From Aquimarina macrocephali JAMB N27 (GTDB lineage: Bacteria; Bacteroidota; Bacteroidia; Flavobacteriales; Flavobacteriaceae): 64,000 nt of DNA. Made by a program: the position numbers and the translations under genes. The DNA lies in NCBI RefSeq assembly GCF_000520995.1, contig NZ_JACA01000044.1, positions 1 through 64,000 of the forward strand, read 5' to 3'. The notes beneath the pieces are model-generated. The model did not search any database. It was not told the DNA's origin and was given only the letters and a program-made list of their open reading frames with translations. Positions 27,396 through 35,566 of the stretch are shown here, piece by piece (positions within the stretch are counted from its first letter, which is position 1; the number at the start of each line of letters is the position of its first letter).

Positions 27396-28841
27396 ATGAC
27401 AGAAAATACAAATCAACCCGTTCCTGATCAGGACGAGATGGCAGAAACAGTAAAGAGAGATGCCAAAGGTCTTTTTGCCAGCGCTAATACATTTGTTAGA
27501 GAACTATTAGATATAAGATCAGAAACAGATAAAGATCAAACGATAGAGGATGTTAAAAATGATATCCCTTTTAAAGGACATAATGCCTGGATTCTTATTT
27601 TTTCGGTATTTGTAGCGTCTATTGGCCTTAATGTAAGTTCTACCGCAGTAGTGATAGGAGCGATGTTAATTTCTCCATTAATGGGGCCGATTGTTGGAGT
27701 TGGGTTATCCATTGCTATTAATGATATTGATACTTTAAGACGATCCCTGGTTAACCTGGGTGTAATGGTAGGTCTAAGTGTTCTTGCTGCCACTTTATAT
27801 TTCTGGGCTTCTCCGTTAACAGAATTGACTCCCGAGTTAGAATCCAGGACGGCACCTACTATACTCGATGTATTAGTTGCAGTTTTTGGAGGTTTGGCAT
27901 TGATTGTCGCCAAGTCGAAAAAAGGAACAATGCCTAATGCCATAGCAGGAGTAGCTATTGCTACTGCGTTAATGCCTCCTCTGTGTACGGTAGGATATGG
28001 TATTGCAGAATGGAAATTGGAGTATGCTTTGGGAGCATTGTATTTGTTTTCTATTAATGCCACATTTATTGCATTATCTACTTTTATTGTTTCCAAATTA
28101 TTGCGTTTTCCTATGTTACGGTACGCTAACTCTGCTAAAAGGAAACGTATTGCACAGTTAGCCTCTTTATTGGCAATATTGGTAATGATACCTGCGAGTT
28201 ATACATTTTATGTTACTCTTAATGAAAGTAATGCAGATCGGGATTATAAAGCGTTTAAAGCTAATGAAATTGATGCTAATGAAAATTTGTACCTAAGAAA
28301 GGATTTTTACGACTATAATAATGAGTCTATAAAATTATATTTTGATGGGGAAATTAATGAAGCAACAGTAAGTGATTTGCAAAATGAAATTAAAAAATAT
28401 ACTAGTATTAGTGATTTTGCACTAGCAATAAATGGTAATAAGTCGAGAGGTATTGATCAGATATCCAAAGCATACGACAGATCTATAGTGCAGTTAAATC
28501 GTGTAGAAAAAGAAAACGATAAACTTCTGGATGAGATTGAAGATCTTAAGATTAAGATGGCGGGTCTAGAAACCCAACTTAGAGAAGCGAATAAAGTGGT
28601 TCCAATAACTGTGATGCCATACGCCAGTATAGCAAAAGATGCAAAAATACGATTCCCTGATTTGGCAGAACTAGGATATGGCGAGGTGCAAAAGTCAAAC
28701 TTCTTAAAAGTAGATACCGTGCAAGTTATCTTCCCTAGATGGAAATTTCAGGTATCCGATAGCCTTAATACCATTAGAGTAAACAAACTACAAGAATGGA
28801 TAACCAAAGAAATGAAAGCAGATACATTGTATGTAGAATAA
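27396..28841 (+). CDS. DUF389 multi-spanning membrane protein
   Basis: 481 residues. Cytoplasmic N-terminus about 1-60, then the DUF389 core with about six helices at 62-270 (NAWILIFSVFVASIGLNVSS, AVVIGAMLISPLMGPIVGVGL, AIAGVAIATALMPPLCTVGYG), a soluble C-terminal part with a coiled coil about 368-400 (LNRVEKENDKLLDEIEDLKI) and a strand-rich end. Family function is not established. Six bases follow the guanylyltransferase stop, so it belongs to the same transcript. Confidence 0.9.
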   Translation: MTENTNQPVPDQDEMAETVKRDAKGLFASANTFVRELLDIRSETDKDQTIEDVKNDIPFKGHNAWILIFSVFVASIGLNVSSTAVVIGAMLISPLMGPIVGVGLSIAINDIDTLRRSLVNLGVMVGLSVLAATLYFWASPLTELTPELESRTAPTILDVLVAVFGGLALIVAKSKKGTMPNAIAGVAIATALMPPLCTVGYGIAEWKLEYALGALYLFSINATFIALSTFIVSKLLRFPMLRYANSAKRKRIAQLASLLAILVMIPASYTFYVTLNESNADRDYKAFKANEIDANENLYLRKDFYDYNNESIKLYFDGEINEATVSDLQNEIKKYTSISDFALAINGNKSRGIDQISKAYDRSIVQLNRVEKENDKLLDEIEDLKIKMAGLETQLREANKVVPITVMPYASIAKDAKIRFPDLAELGYGEVQKSNFLKVDTVQVIFPRWKFQVSDSLNTIRVNKLQEWITKEMKADTLYVE

Positions 28842-28992
28842 ATTAGTAGTAAGAATTTTTATACTCTTATAGTGCCTGTAATTCCTTGGTATTCATAATA
28901 ATCAATTAATTTTTTTTTAAATTTTAATCTTCGTAAAGTGGGTTGAAATAACAAGCAATGTTAAAAATATTTTACATTGAGTAAAAAATCAT

Positions 28993-29000
28993 TACCTTTG
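28993..29000 (+). promoter_or_regulatory. -7 box TACCTTTG before the membrane protein/XRE/DUF4386 set
   Basis: Exact TAnnTTTG match 32 bases before the ATG at 29033. A TTG lies 13 bases upstream, closer than the usual 17-23, so the -33 match is poor. Confidence 0.5.
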
Positions 29001-29032
29001 TGTCGTATTTTGTTAACTTAACATGAAAACAT

Positions 29033-29479
29033 ATGACAACACAAGAAAAACGACCAATTGTATTTTTGATCATTGATATCATCACATTTCTAAGTTATTA
29101 TATCATTCTATTAAATGTTTATAATAACAAAATTTTATCTATGGGAGAATTACCTTTTTGGGGAGCCTCAATACTACTGTTTATTCCTATAATGATTATT
29201 TCACGAATTGTTTTGTATGTGTTATACAGTATAATGAATTCTGTTATGACCAAAAAGAGAGAGGAGAAATTTTTAACAGATGAATTTGGTCAACTGATCA
29301 AACTTAGAGCCACTCGAAATTTCAACAACACATTTATGATCGGCTTTGTGATAACGATGGGACTTCTCGTTCTGGGAATATCAATTACGACTATGTTCAA
29401 ACTTCTATTCCTTTCGATATTTGCTGCTTTTGTAGTCCAGAATCTATCTGAATTTTATTACGCAAAAAAAAGTATTTAA
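29033..29479 (+). CDS. small integral membrane protein beside an XRE regulator
   Basis: 148 residues with four predicted helices in two pairs (about 8-27, 43-68, 101-118, 120-136) separated by a charged cytoplasmic loop (MTKKREEKFLTDEFGQLIKL). The layout resembles the small membrane proteins often encoded next to short Cro/CI-type regulators in Firmicutes and Bacteroidetes. Ends one base before the regulator gene. Function unknown; possibly senses membrane state for the regulator. Confidence 0.75.
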   Translation: MTTQEKRPIVFLIIDIITFLSYYIILLNVYNNKILSMGELPFWGASILLFIPIMIISRIVLYVLYSIMNSVMTKKREEKFLTDEFGQLIKLRATRNFNNTFMIGFVITMGLLVLGISITTMFKLLFLSIFAAFVVQNLSEFYYAKKSI

Positions 29480-29480
29480 A

Positions 29481-29693
29481 ATGAAAGACATTAAAATAAC
29501 TAATACCATTAGAACATTGCGCTTTCTCGACAAGGAAATGACACAGCAAGAATTAGCAGAAAAAGTTGGGGTTACAAGGCATACAATAATGGCAATCGAA
29601 AAAGGAAAATATTCCCCTACGCTAGAGCTAGCTTTTAAGATAGCCGAAGTTTTTAATAAATCTCTAGAAGAGGTATTCACCTATGAAAAATAA
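29481..29693 (+). CDS. XRE (Cro/CI) family transcriptional regulator
   Basis: 70 residues, essentially a single helix-turn-helix: MTQQELAEKVGVTRHTIMAIEKGKYSPTLELAFKIAEVF at about 18-58. This short YozG-like type has no effector domain, so signalling probably comes through its partner membrane protein one base upstream. It is followed 5 bases later by a DUF4386 membrane protein, which makes a three-gene operon. Confidence 0.92.
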   Translation: MKDIKITNTIRTLRFLDKEMTQQELAEKVGVTRHTIMAIEKGKYSPTLELAFKIAEVFNKSLEEVFTYEK

Positions 29694-29698
29694 ATGAA

Positions 29699-30397
29699 AT
29701 GAAAAACATCGAAAACATCAAACCGACAAAAAATGCATTAATGGCAGGTTTTTTTTATTTAGCACTTATTATAATAGGTATGTATGGTTTTGTTTATGCT
29801 CTGCCTCAAATAGAAATAAAAGGGGATATTGCAAAAACCGTAGAAAACATTAAAAACAACTCATTTATGTTTAGAGTAGGAATATTTAGTATTCTTGTTA
29901 TGAATGTTATTAGTATCCTGCTTGTAATTTACCTCTATAGACTATTGTCATCCATTAATAAAACAATGGGATTATCTATGCTAATCTTAATGTTATTTGG
30001 AGCAGCCATTTCTTTGGTTAACGAGGTTAATCATTTTGCCATGATAGTAATTAATGGTATGAGTGATCTCTCTGCAACAGAAAGCCAAAATCTAACGGAT
30101 TTCTTTTCAACCATTCACAATCATGGTGCACATATTGCTGTAATTTTTTGGGGACTTTGGCTTTTTCCACTTGGTATTTTGATCTTTAAATTAGATACTC
30201 GAATCTCTGAATTTATCGGAGTGATGTTAGTGATTGCAGGTATTGGTTATACCCTAGATTCGATATTCTTGTTTCTCTATCCAAACCTGCAAATACCTAC
30301 TCTTTCTGACTATACTTTTTTAGGTGAATTTTTATTGACAATATGGCTTTTAATTAAAAGTAGAACCATAGAAAGGTTAGCTCTGAGTAAAATATAA
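29699..30397 (+). CDS. DUF4386 membrane protein
   Basis: 232 residues with about six membrane helices. GFFYLALIIIGMYGFVYALP, RVGIFSILVMNVISILLVIYLY, SLVNEVNHFAMIV, HIAVIFWGLWLFPLGILIFK and GVMLVIAGIGYTLDSIFLFL follow the DUF4386 pattern. Third gene of the membrane protein/XRE operon. The family has no established function. Confidence 0.88.
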   Translation: MKNIENIKPTKNALMAGFFYLALIIIGMYGFVYALPQIEIKGDIAKTVENIKNNSFMFRVGIFSILVMNVISILLVIYLYRLLSSINKTMGLSMLILMLFGAAISLVNEVNHFAMIVINGMSDLSATESQNLTDFFSTIHNHGAHIAVIFWGLWLFPLGILIFKLDTRISEFIGVMLVIAGIGYTLDSIFLFLYPNLQIPTLSDYTFLGEFLLTIWLLIKSRTIERLALSKI

Positions 30398-30497
30398 ATA
30401 AACAGCTAAACATTAGGCAACATTGTTTTTATTCTCGATGTTTGGTAATGGTACACAAGTGTTATTATTTTGTGTGATTTCAAAAAGATATATTCCA

Positions 30498-30944
30498 ATG
30501 TTTAAAAAAATAGATACAAAGCTTAGTACCATTCTTCTTTTGATTATGGTAATCACGATTTCATATGGACAAGAAGGAAAAGATGGTAAGGTTCTAAAAG
30601 ATCAGAATTATACTACTTGTACTAATTTTAAATGCCTTGAAAAAAATAAAAATAAACGAATAATTGTTAAAGGAATACTTAGAACATATACTCCCAATAA
30701 AACAGGAAAAGGGGCTGGCCATATGTTCTGGGATTGGGAAATACTGTTAGATGATGAAATAGCAATACCCGTAATGAGCAAAGATCAAAGATTAGATCTA
30801 TCTATATACAATAAAAAAAACATATTGATTGATGGTAATGTGTTTTACGGTATAATAATAGGGAGTCCAGATGGACAAAATGCTACTGGATATAGAATAG
30901 ATATTAATACAATACAAAAACAAACTACATACAACAAAGAATAA
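30498..30944 (+). CDS. exported protein with OB-like domain, unknown function
   Basis: 148 residues from the ATG at 30498, which gives a clean signal peptide (FKKIDTKLSTILLLIMVITI, cleavage near SYG-Q). A TTG start at 30423 is possible but would bury the signal. After YTTCTNFKCLEKN comes a five-strand OB-like pattern: KRIIVKGILRTYTP, HMFWDWEILLDDEIAIPV, KNILIDGNVFYGIIIGS, TGYRIDI. Two Cys may form a disulfide. A periplasmic OB-fold protein is inference. Followed by a 400-base gap. Confidence 0.65.
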   Translation: MFKKIDTKLSTILLLIMVITISYGQEGKDGKVLKDQNYTTCTNFKCLEKNKNKRIIVKGILRTYTPNKTGKGAGHMFWDWEILLDDEIAIPVMSKDQRLDLSIYNKKNILIDGNVFYGIIIGSPDGQNATGYRIDINTIQKQTTYNKE

Positions 30945-31344
30945 ATGGTATGTAAACTAATATATTGAAACCAGAATACCTGATTTATACAATTTCAAAT
31001 CTTGAATTCAGAAGTAAAGTTAAATCCATCAAGAGGCAAGTAGGATAGTAGTTTGTTTTTCTGAAGAACAAAAAACATATCAGAATCTTTATAAGGTGAA
31101 TTGCTGATACCATTATTTCACTGAAAACAGGGAGATAAAAAAATGAAGTCTTCTCTATATTTAAAAAACAAACAGGATTAGATATAAGTAACCTTGTGAA
31201 TTAATGAAATAGTTTGTGGGTAATACTTTTAAAGTGACGATAAAGGATCAAATGGTTATTTTGAAAGGCATTAACTTAATTTTATAATATACTTTTATAG
31301 CTGTTTTATACCTTACACTGATAATAGTTTTTGTTTAATTAGTC
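30945..31344. other. 400-base gap with a possible gene remnant
   Basis: No intact ORF. Positions 31066-31203 read as broken protein-like sequence on the + strand: TYQNLYKVNC, a stop, YHYFTENREIKK, then after a frame change EVFSIFKKQTGLDISNLVN and a stop at about 31201-31203. This looks like the decayed C-terminus of a small protein I cannot name. No clear promoter box was found for the DUF4269 gene. Confidence 0.35.
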
Positions 31345-31869
31345 ATGACAGATTTTAGAAATATAGAATATTTAAAATTTGGAAATATTCGACAAAGAAA
31401 AACATACGATGTCTTATTGAAGTTAGATATTATGCAGGTATTGAGAGTATATACCCCAATTCTTACAGGAACTATACCTATTGATATTGATGTGCCGGAA
31501 AGTGATCTGGATATCATTTGTGAATGTGAAGATCATACAAAGTTTTCAAAGTTAATTATCAAGTCATTTGAAAAAGAAAACAGTTTTGTGATATCGACTC
31601 GAATATTTGATGAAATAAAAAGAACGATTTGTCAATTTCGATCCAGTGGTTTTGATATAGAAATTTTTGGGCAAAATATTCCTGTCGAAAAACAAGATGC
31701 ATATAGGCATATGATCGTAGAATATAAGATTTTGAAGGAAAAAGGAGTTGAATTTCGGTCTAAAATAAAAGAATTAAAATCTAACGGAATAAAAACCGAA
31801 CAGGCGTTTGCTCAACTTTTAGGCTTGAAAGGAGATCCATATAAAGAGCTATTAAATATAGGATACTAA
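31345..31869 (+). CDS. DUF4269 nucleotidyltransferase-like protein
   Basis: 174 residues, cytoplasmic. The segment LTGTIPIDIDVPESDLDIICE at about 39-59 has the acidic pattern of the nucleotidyltransferase superfamily (G-x-x-P-x-x-I-D-x-x-x-S-D-L-D), and FDIEIFG at about 108-114 supplies the third acidic strand. The family occurs as a stand-alone protein in Bacteroidetes and Firmicutes without known substrate. It lies 16 bases before a PNPOx-like gene. Confidence 0.85.
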   Translation: MTDFRNIEYLKFGNIRQRKTYDVLLKLDIMQVLRVYTPILTGTIPIDIDVPESDLDIICECEDHTKFSKLIIKSFEKENSFVISTRIFDEIKRTICQFRSSGFDIEIFGQNIPVEKQDAYRHMIVEYKILKEKGVEFRSKIKELKSNGIKTEQAFAQLLGLKGDPYKELLNIGY

Positions 31870-31885
31870 AAAAGTAAGAAACTGT

Positions 31886-32371
31886 ATGGATATACAAACA
31901 AATTGGAACGCAGTACGACAGCATTTTAATAAAAGTTTTAAATCTAATTTTTATGTGTCAATTGCATCTGTTGATGCTGATAATAACCCAACCGTTACCC
32001 CAATAGGATCATTATTTCTGAATGACAATCAAACAGGTTTTTATTTTGAAAAATTCCCTTCAAAATTGCCAGAACATGCCAAAGCAAATAAAAATATATG
32101 TGCCTTGGGAGTAAATAGTAATCGTTTTTTTTGGATCAAATCATTGTTTAAAGGAAATTTTCCTAATTATCCAGCGGTTAAACTCTATGGAGAGCTAGGA
32201 GAAAGGAGAAAAGCAACTGATAAAGAAACAGGACGATTAAACAGAAGAATGAAAACTACAAAAGGACTAAAAGGTAATACTTACCTATGGGGAAAAATGG
32301 AGTTTGTAAGGGAAATACATTTTACGAAAGTCGAAAAAATAAATCTTGGTAAAATGACTAGCAAATTATAA
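31886..32371 (+). CDS. pyridoxamine 5'-phosphate oxidase-like flavin protein
   Basis: 161 residues with the split-barrel FMN-binding pattern: FYVSIASVDADNNPTVTPIG, SLFLNDNQTGFYFEKFPSK, NICALGVN and a C-terminal VREIHFTKV strand. This group includes general FMN or F420-type oxidoreductases; true pyridoxine-phosphate oxidases are longer. Probably co-transcribed with the DUF4269 gene. Substrate unknown. Confidence 0.8.
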   Translation: MDIQTNWNAVRQHFNKSFKSNFYVSIASVDADNNPTVTPIGSLFLNDNQTGFYFEKFPSKLPEHAKANKNICALGVNSNRFFWIKSLFKGNFPNYPAVKLYGELGERRKATDKETGRLNRRMKTTKGLKGNTYLWGKMEFVREIHFTKVEKINLGKMTSKL

Positions 32372-32458
32372 AAGGTAGAATGCATTAATATGTCATGAAA
32401 AGCATATAGATTTTTTGAGCACAAATGATAATTTCTACATTTTAAAAAAATAAGATAT

Positions 32459-33226
32459 ATGACAATAAAAGTTGTTGATGGTGTATTTATAAGATGTAAT
32501 ATCGTAGATGAGACTAAACAATCGATTTGGTTTTTACATGGATTTGCTGATTCTGGTTTAGCATATAAAGAGGTTTTTAACTCTGATCTAGTATCCAAAT
32601 TTAATCTTTATGTTGTAGATCTTCCCGGGTTTGGAGTTAGCCCTGTGAATTTTGATTATATATCGATTAAAGAGCAAGCAGATTTGCTTTCCAAAGTAAT
32701 AGAAAAAGAAACAGAGAACAATATAAAAGTAAATATTGTGGCACATTCGATAGGGGCGCTAATAGGTACCTGGGTCTGCCAACAATTAGTAAATAAGATT
32801 AATTATTATATCAATATAGAGGGGAATCTAACAGAAGCAGATAGCTATTTTTCAAGCAAACCTTTGCAGTATACTACAGCAGCAGAATTTATAGAATCCT
32901 TTGAAAAGGAGGTTTTTGAAAATGCAATAAAAGAAGAACGATATAAAAGATATTATAGTAGTCTTAGGTTTGCTGAGCCTCAGGGAATGCGTAACTGGGC
33001 GATTACGAGTCAGGAATATATTAAGGACAATCAATGTGGGTTTGAGTTCAAGAAATTGACTTGTAATAAGGTATATATTTGGGGCGATTTGGATACCCCA
33101 AAAGAAACTCAGGAATTTATAAACGAGCAATATATTCCAAATAAACTCTATACAGGTGTAGGACATTGGCACATGATAGAAAATTCAAAGAATTTCTATA
33201 CCTATATAAGTGCAATTATAAAATAG
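32459..33226 (+). CDS. alpha/beta-fold hydrolase
   Basis: 255 residues, cytoplasmic. Oxyanion segment WFLHGFADSG, strand-helix VVDLPGFGVSP, nucleophile elbow VAHSIGAL (Ser about 97), acid in IWGDLDTP and His in GVGHWHMIENS. A lid region lies at about 125-185. No signal peptide. Stands alone before the HxlR operon; substrate unknown. Confidence 0.88.
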   Translation: MTIKVVDGVFIRCNIVDETKQSIWFLHGFADSGLAYKEVFNSDLVSKFNLYVVDLPGFGVSPVNFDYISIKEQADLLSKVIEKETENNIKVNIVAHSIGALIGTWVCQQLVNKINYYINIEGNLTEADSYFSSKPLQYTTAAEFIESFEKEVFENAIKEERYKRYYSSLRFAEPQGMRNWAITSQEYIKDNQCGFEFKKLTCNKVYIWGDLDTPKETQEFINEQYIPNKLYTGVGHWHMIENSKNFYTYISAIIK

Positions 33227-33361
33227 TATATAATTAATCCCATCTACCGAGGATACTATGAATCAAATATGATGTCAGAAAAAGAAATCGAAAAATATCA
33301 TTTTTAAAAGAATATATAATAGAGGAGGTAGAGTTGATATTTTATTTAAGTATTATTTTTG

Positions 33362-33408
33362 TTGTTTGATTGCTACACTTTATGTAGCTTTGCTATCAAA
33401 TATGTAGC
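33362..33408 (+). promoter_or_regulatory. HxlR promoter with overlapping GCTACA/TGTAGC operator
   Basis: TTG (33362-33364), a 20-base spacer and TAGCTTTG (33385-33392) form a full Bacteroidetes promoter. GCTACA (33372-33377) and TGTAGC (33383-33388) make an inverted repeat across the -7 box, and a third TGTAGC lies at 33403-33408. The likely reading is autoregulation by the HxlR protein. Confidence 0.65.
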
Positions 33409-33418
33409 AAGATTTATT

Positions 33419-33751
33419 ATGGCAACACCAAAACCAGGAAAACCAGTTAGAGGATCAAAAACCGGTCAACCTATTATGGCTCTTTTTGATCTATTAGGAA
33501 GAAGTTGGACTATGGGAGTAATATGGCATTTATACAAAGGTCCAAGTACGTTTAGAAAGTTACAAGAATATTGCGAATCAATTTCTCCTACTACGTTAAA
33601 TAAGAGATTAAAAGAATTAACTGAATCTCACCTTATTGAACGTTCTATTGATGGATACATCTTAACTCAGCAGGGAAAAGAGTTATTCGAATTATTATCT
33701 CCTCTGGGCAAATGGGCAAAAATCTGGGCAAATAATTATACCTCGAAATGA
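33419..33751 (+). CDS. HxlR family winged-helix transcriptional regulator
   Basis: 110 residues, a single winged helix: MALFDLLGRSWTMGVIWHL, STFRKLQEYCESISPTTLNKRLKEL, LIERSIDGYILTQQGKELFELL. No Cys pair of the HypR type is present. The ATG at 33419 is used; an upstream TTG frame at 33359 would start inside the promoter. Its last four bases overlap the NudC start (ATGA). It probably controls its own operon through the repeats at 33372-33408. Confidence 0.92.
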   Translation: MATPKPGKPVRGSKTGQPIMALFDLLGRSWTMGVIWHLYKGPSTFRKLQEYCESISPTTLNKRLKELTESHLIERSIDGYILTQQGKELFELLSPLGKWAKIWANNYTSK

Positions 33752-34665
33752 AAAAACAATATTATAGCAATCCCTTTTTTGATAGAGATATTGAAAACAG
33801 AAGAGTTTCTTCAACCATTTCTGCAAATGATGTTTTAATTATTTCGTTTCAGCATAAATTTTACTTCTTTCAAGAGAGAAAAAGAAAAGAGTTGGCGTTA
33901 TTTCCATTAGAACTCTTCAATCAGATTTCACTTAACAGCTCTTTTTTGGGAGTACAGAAAGACAAAAAAATATGGACAGCCGAGCTAACAGAGGCAAATG
34001 TGAAAAGTGTTTCAGAAATTTTAAAAGGAGGTCGGTTTTATGATATTAGAGATTTGGGAGGTCAATTAGAAAACGAAGAGGCAGCACTTTTGGCCTATGC
34101 TTTGGGGATTAATAAGTGGCATCAGATAACCAGGTTTTGTGGTGCTTGTGGATCAGATACTAAAAGTTGGGAAAACGGGCATAGCAAAAAATGTAAAAAC
34201 CCGAAATGCGCTACTATTTTCTATCCACAAATCTCACCAGCTATCATTGTACTTATTGAATATAAACCAAAAGAGGGGCAGTCATTATGTTTATTGAGTA
34301 AAAGAAAAATTGATAATGGATATATGTGTTCGACATTTGCAGGATTTGTCGAGATTGGCGAAACCCTTGAAGATGCTGTGGTAAGAGAAATGAAAGAAGA
34401 AGTAAATGTAGATGTAACCAATTTACGCTATGTTGATTCGCAACCATGGTCGTTTTCATCTTCTTTAATGATGGGGTTTGTAGCTGAGGTAGAGCATACG
34501 GCATTTCAGGTAGATGGCGAAGAAATTAAAGATGCGGGTTGGTTTTCGGCAGAACAACTATATGAGAGTGTTTCAAAAGATGAGCTAACACTTTCAAGAC
34601 CAGATTCTATCGCCAGATTTTTAATAGAAACCTGGGCGAATAACAATATAAACAAAGTGCTATGA
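33748..34665 (+). CDS. nudC: NAD(+) diphosphatase / NAD-RNA decapping NudC-type Nudix hydrolase
   Basis: Hydrolyses NADH to NMNH and AMP; family members also remove NAD caps from RNA. 305 residues: N-terminal domain about 1-125, zinc ribbon CGAC plus two further Cys in CKNPKC at about 132-157, Nudix box GFVEIGETLEDAVVREMKEE at about 199-218, and the family marker SQPWSFSSSLMMGF (normally SQPWPFPxS). Overlaps both neighbours by 4 bases, so it is translationally coupled in the HxlR-NudC-DinB operon. Control of an NAD pyrophosphatase by an HxlR regulator hints at redox or NAD status sensing. Confidence 0.93.
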   Translation: MKKQYYSNPFFDRDIENRRVSSTISANDVLIISFQHKFYFFQERKRKELALFPLELFNQISLNSSFLGVQKDKKIWTAELTEANVKSVSEILKGGRFYDIRDLGGQLENEEAALLAYALGINKWHQITRFCGACGSDTKSWENGHSKKCKNPKCATIFYPQISPAIIVLIEYKPKEGQSLCLLSKRKIDNGYMCSTFAGFVEIGETLEDAVVREMKEEVNVDVTNLRYVDSQPWSFSSSLMMGFVAEVEHTAFQVDGEEIKDAGWFSAEQLYESVSKDELTLSRPDSIARFLIETWANNNINKVL

Positions 34666-35204
34666 GAATAATTGATAAACCTGTATCTGGTGAGTTTCCA
34701 TCTTATTCTCACATATACATAGACTTGTTGAAGGATGACGGCAAGATTTTGAATCATTTGTGGAATAACTTCATAGCAATCAAAAACTTTATATACAATC
34801 TGCCGGAAGAAAAATTGTACCATAGGTATGCTAAGAATAAGTGGACTATTAAAGAAATTCTGGTACATATTATTGATGATGAACGTATTTTTTCTTACCG
34901 GGCATTGCGGTATGCAAGAAATGACAAAACGTCTTTACCGGGATTCGAAGAAAATGAGTATGCAATTTATTCTAAAGCTAACGATCGAAGTTTAGAAAGT
35001 ATATTTGATGAATATGAGATGGTAAGAAAATCGACCATAGCCCTTTTTAAATATTTACCAGATGATTGTTTTATGAGAAGTGGTGTATCTGACGGAAATA
35101 TTAATAAAAGAACCGTCAGGGGATTAGCATATCATATAGCGGGACATGAATTAAGACATTTTAATATCATAAAAGAACGGTATTTAGATATAAAACCGGA
35201 ATAG
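34662..35204 (+). CDS. DinB family protein
   Basis: 180 residues, four-helix bundle. Metal-ligand histidines are in ILVHIIDDERIFSYRALR, and in YHIAGHELRHFNII near the C-terminus, as in the YfiT/DinB metal-dependent hydrolase or thiol-transferase superfamily. Overlaps nudC by 4 bases. Activity unknown; some relatives act as bacillithiol or mycothiol transferases, which these organisms may use. Confidence 0.9.
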   Translation: MRIIDKPVSGEFPSYSHIYIDLLKDDGKILNHLWNNFIAIKNFIYNLPEEKLYHRYAKNKWTIKEILVHIIDDERIFSYRALRYARNDKTSLPGFEENEYAIYSKANDRSLESIFDEYEMVRKSTIALFKYLPDDCFMRSGVSDGNINKRTVRGLAYHIAGHELRHFNIIKERYLDIKPE

Positions 35205-35246
35205 TTTAGATGTCAAAATTGTAACTAAGAACTAAAAAAATATACG

Positions 35247-35534
35247 ATGTTTATTATCAATTTTAATTTTGTTAAACCAATAGAAGAAGTTAATCGTTTT
35301 ACTGAAGCCCATCGTAGTTATATTTCAAAACAATACAGGACAGGGAAATTTATAATAGGAGGGCCTAAATCACCTCGAAATGGAGGAATTGTAATTGCAA
35401 ATTGTGAGTCTGAAGAAGAAGTTTATAGAATCTTAGATAAAGATCCGCTAATACAAAAAGAAGTAGCAGAATATAGTATAATAGAGTTCACTCCTGTAAT
35501 GAGTACAACAGGTTTAGATCATTATCATAAATAA
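35247..35534 (+). CDS. YciI-like protein
   Basis: 95 residues with the ferredoxin-like YciI fold: FIINFNFVKPIEEVNRFTEAHRSYISK (conserved His about 22), GKFIIGGPKSPRNGGIVIAN and DKDPLIQKEVAEYSIIEFTP. Family members are putative small hydrolases or dehydrochlorinase-like enzymes. Forty-two bases after the DinB gene, so possibly last in that operon. Confidence 0.88.
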   Translation: MFIINFNFVKPIEEVNRFTEAHRSYISKQYRTGKFIIGGPKSPRNGGIVIANCESEEEVYRILDKDPLIQKEVAEYSIIEFTPVMSTTGLDHYHK

Positions 35535-35566
35535 GAACATAACGATGAGATTTGTGTGGTATATCG

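Noticed and set aside
27536..28096. 186-codon frame opposite the DUF389 gene
   Set aside because: Antisense to membrane helices of a clear family member; low-complexity mirror sequence.
33359..33418. N-terminal extension of the HxlR regulator
   Set aside because: The extension covers the promoter and operator; the ATG at 33419 is typical of the family.
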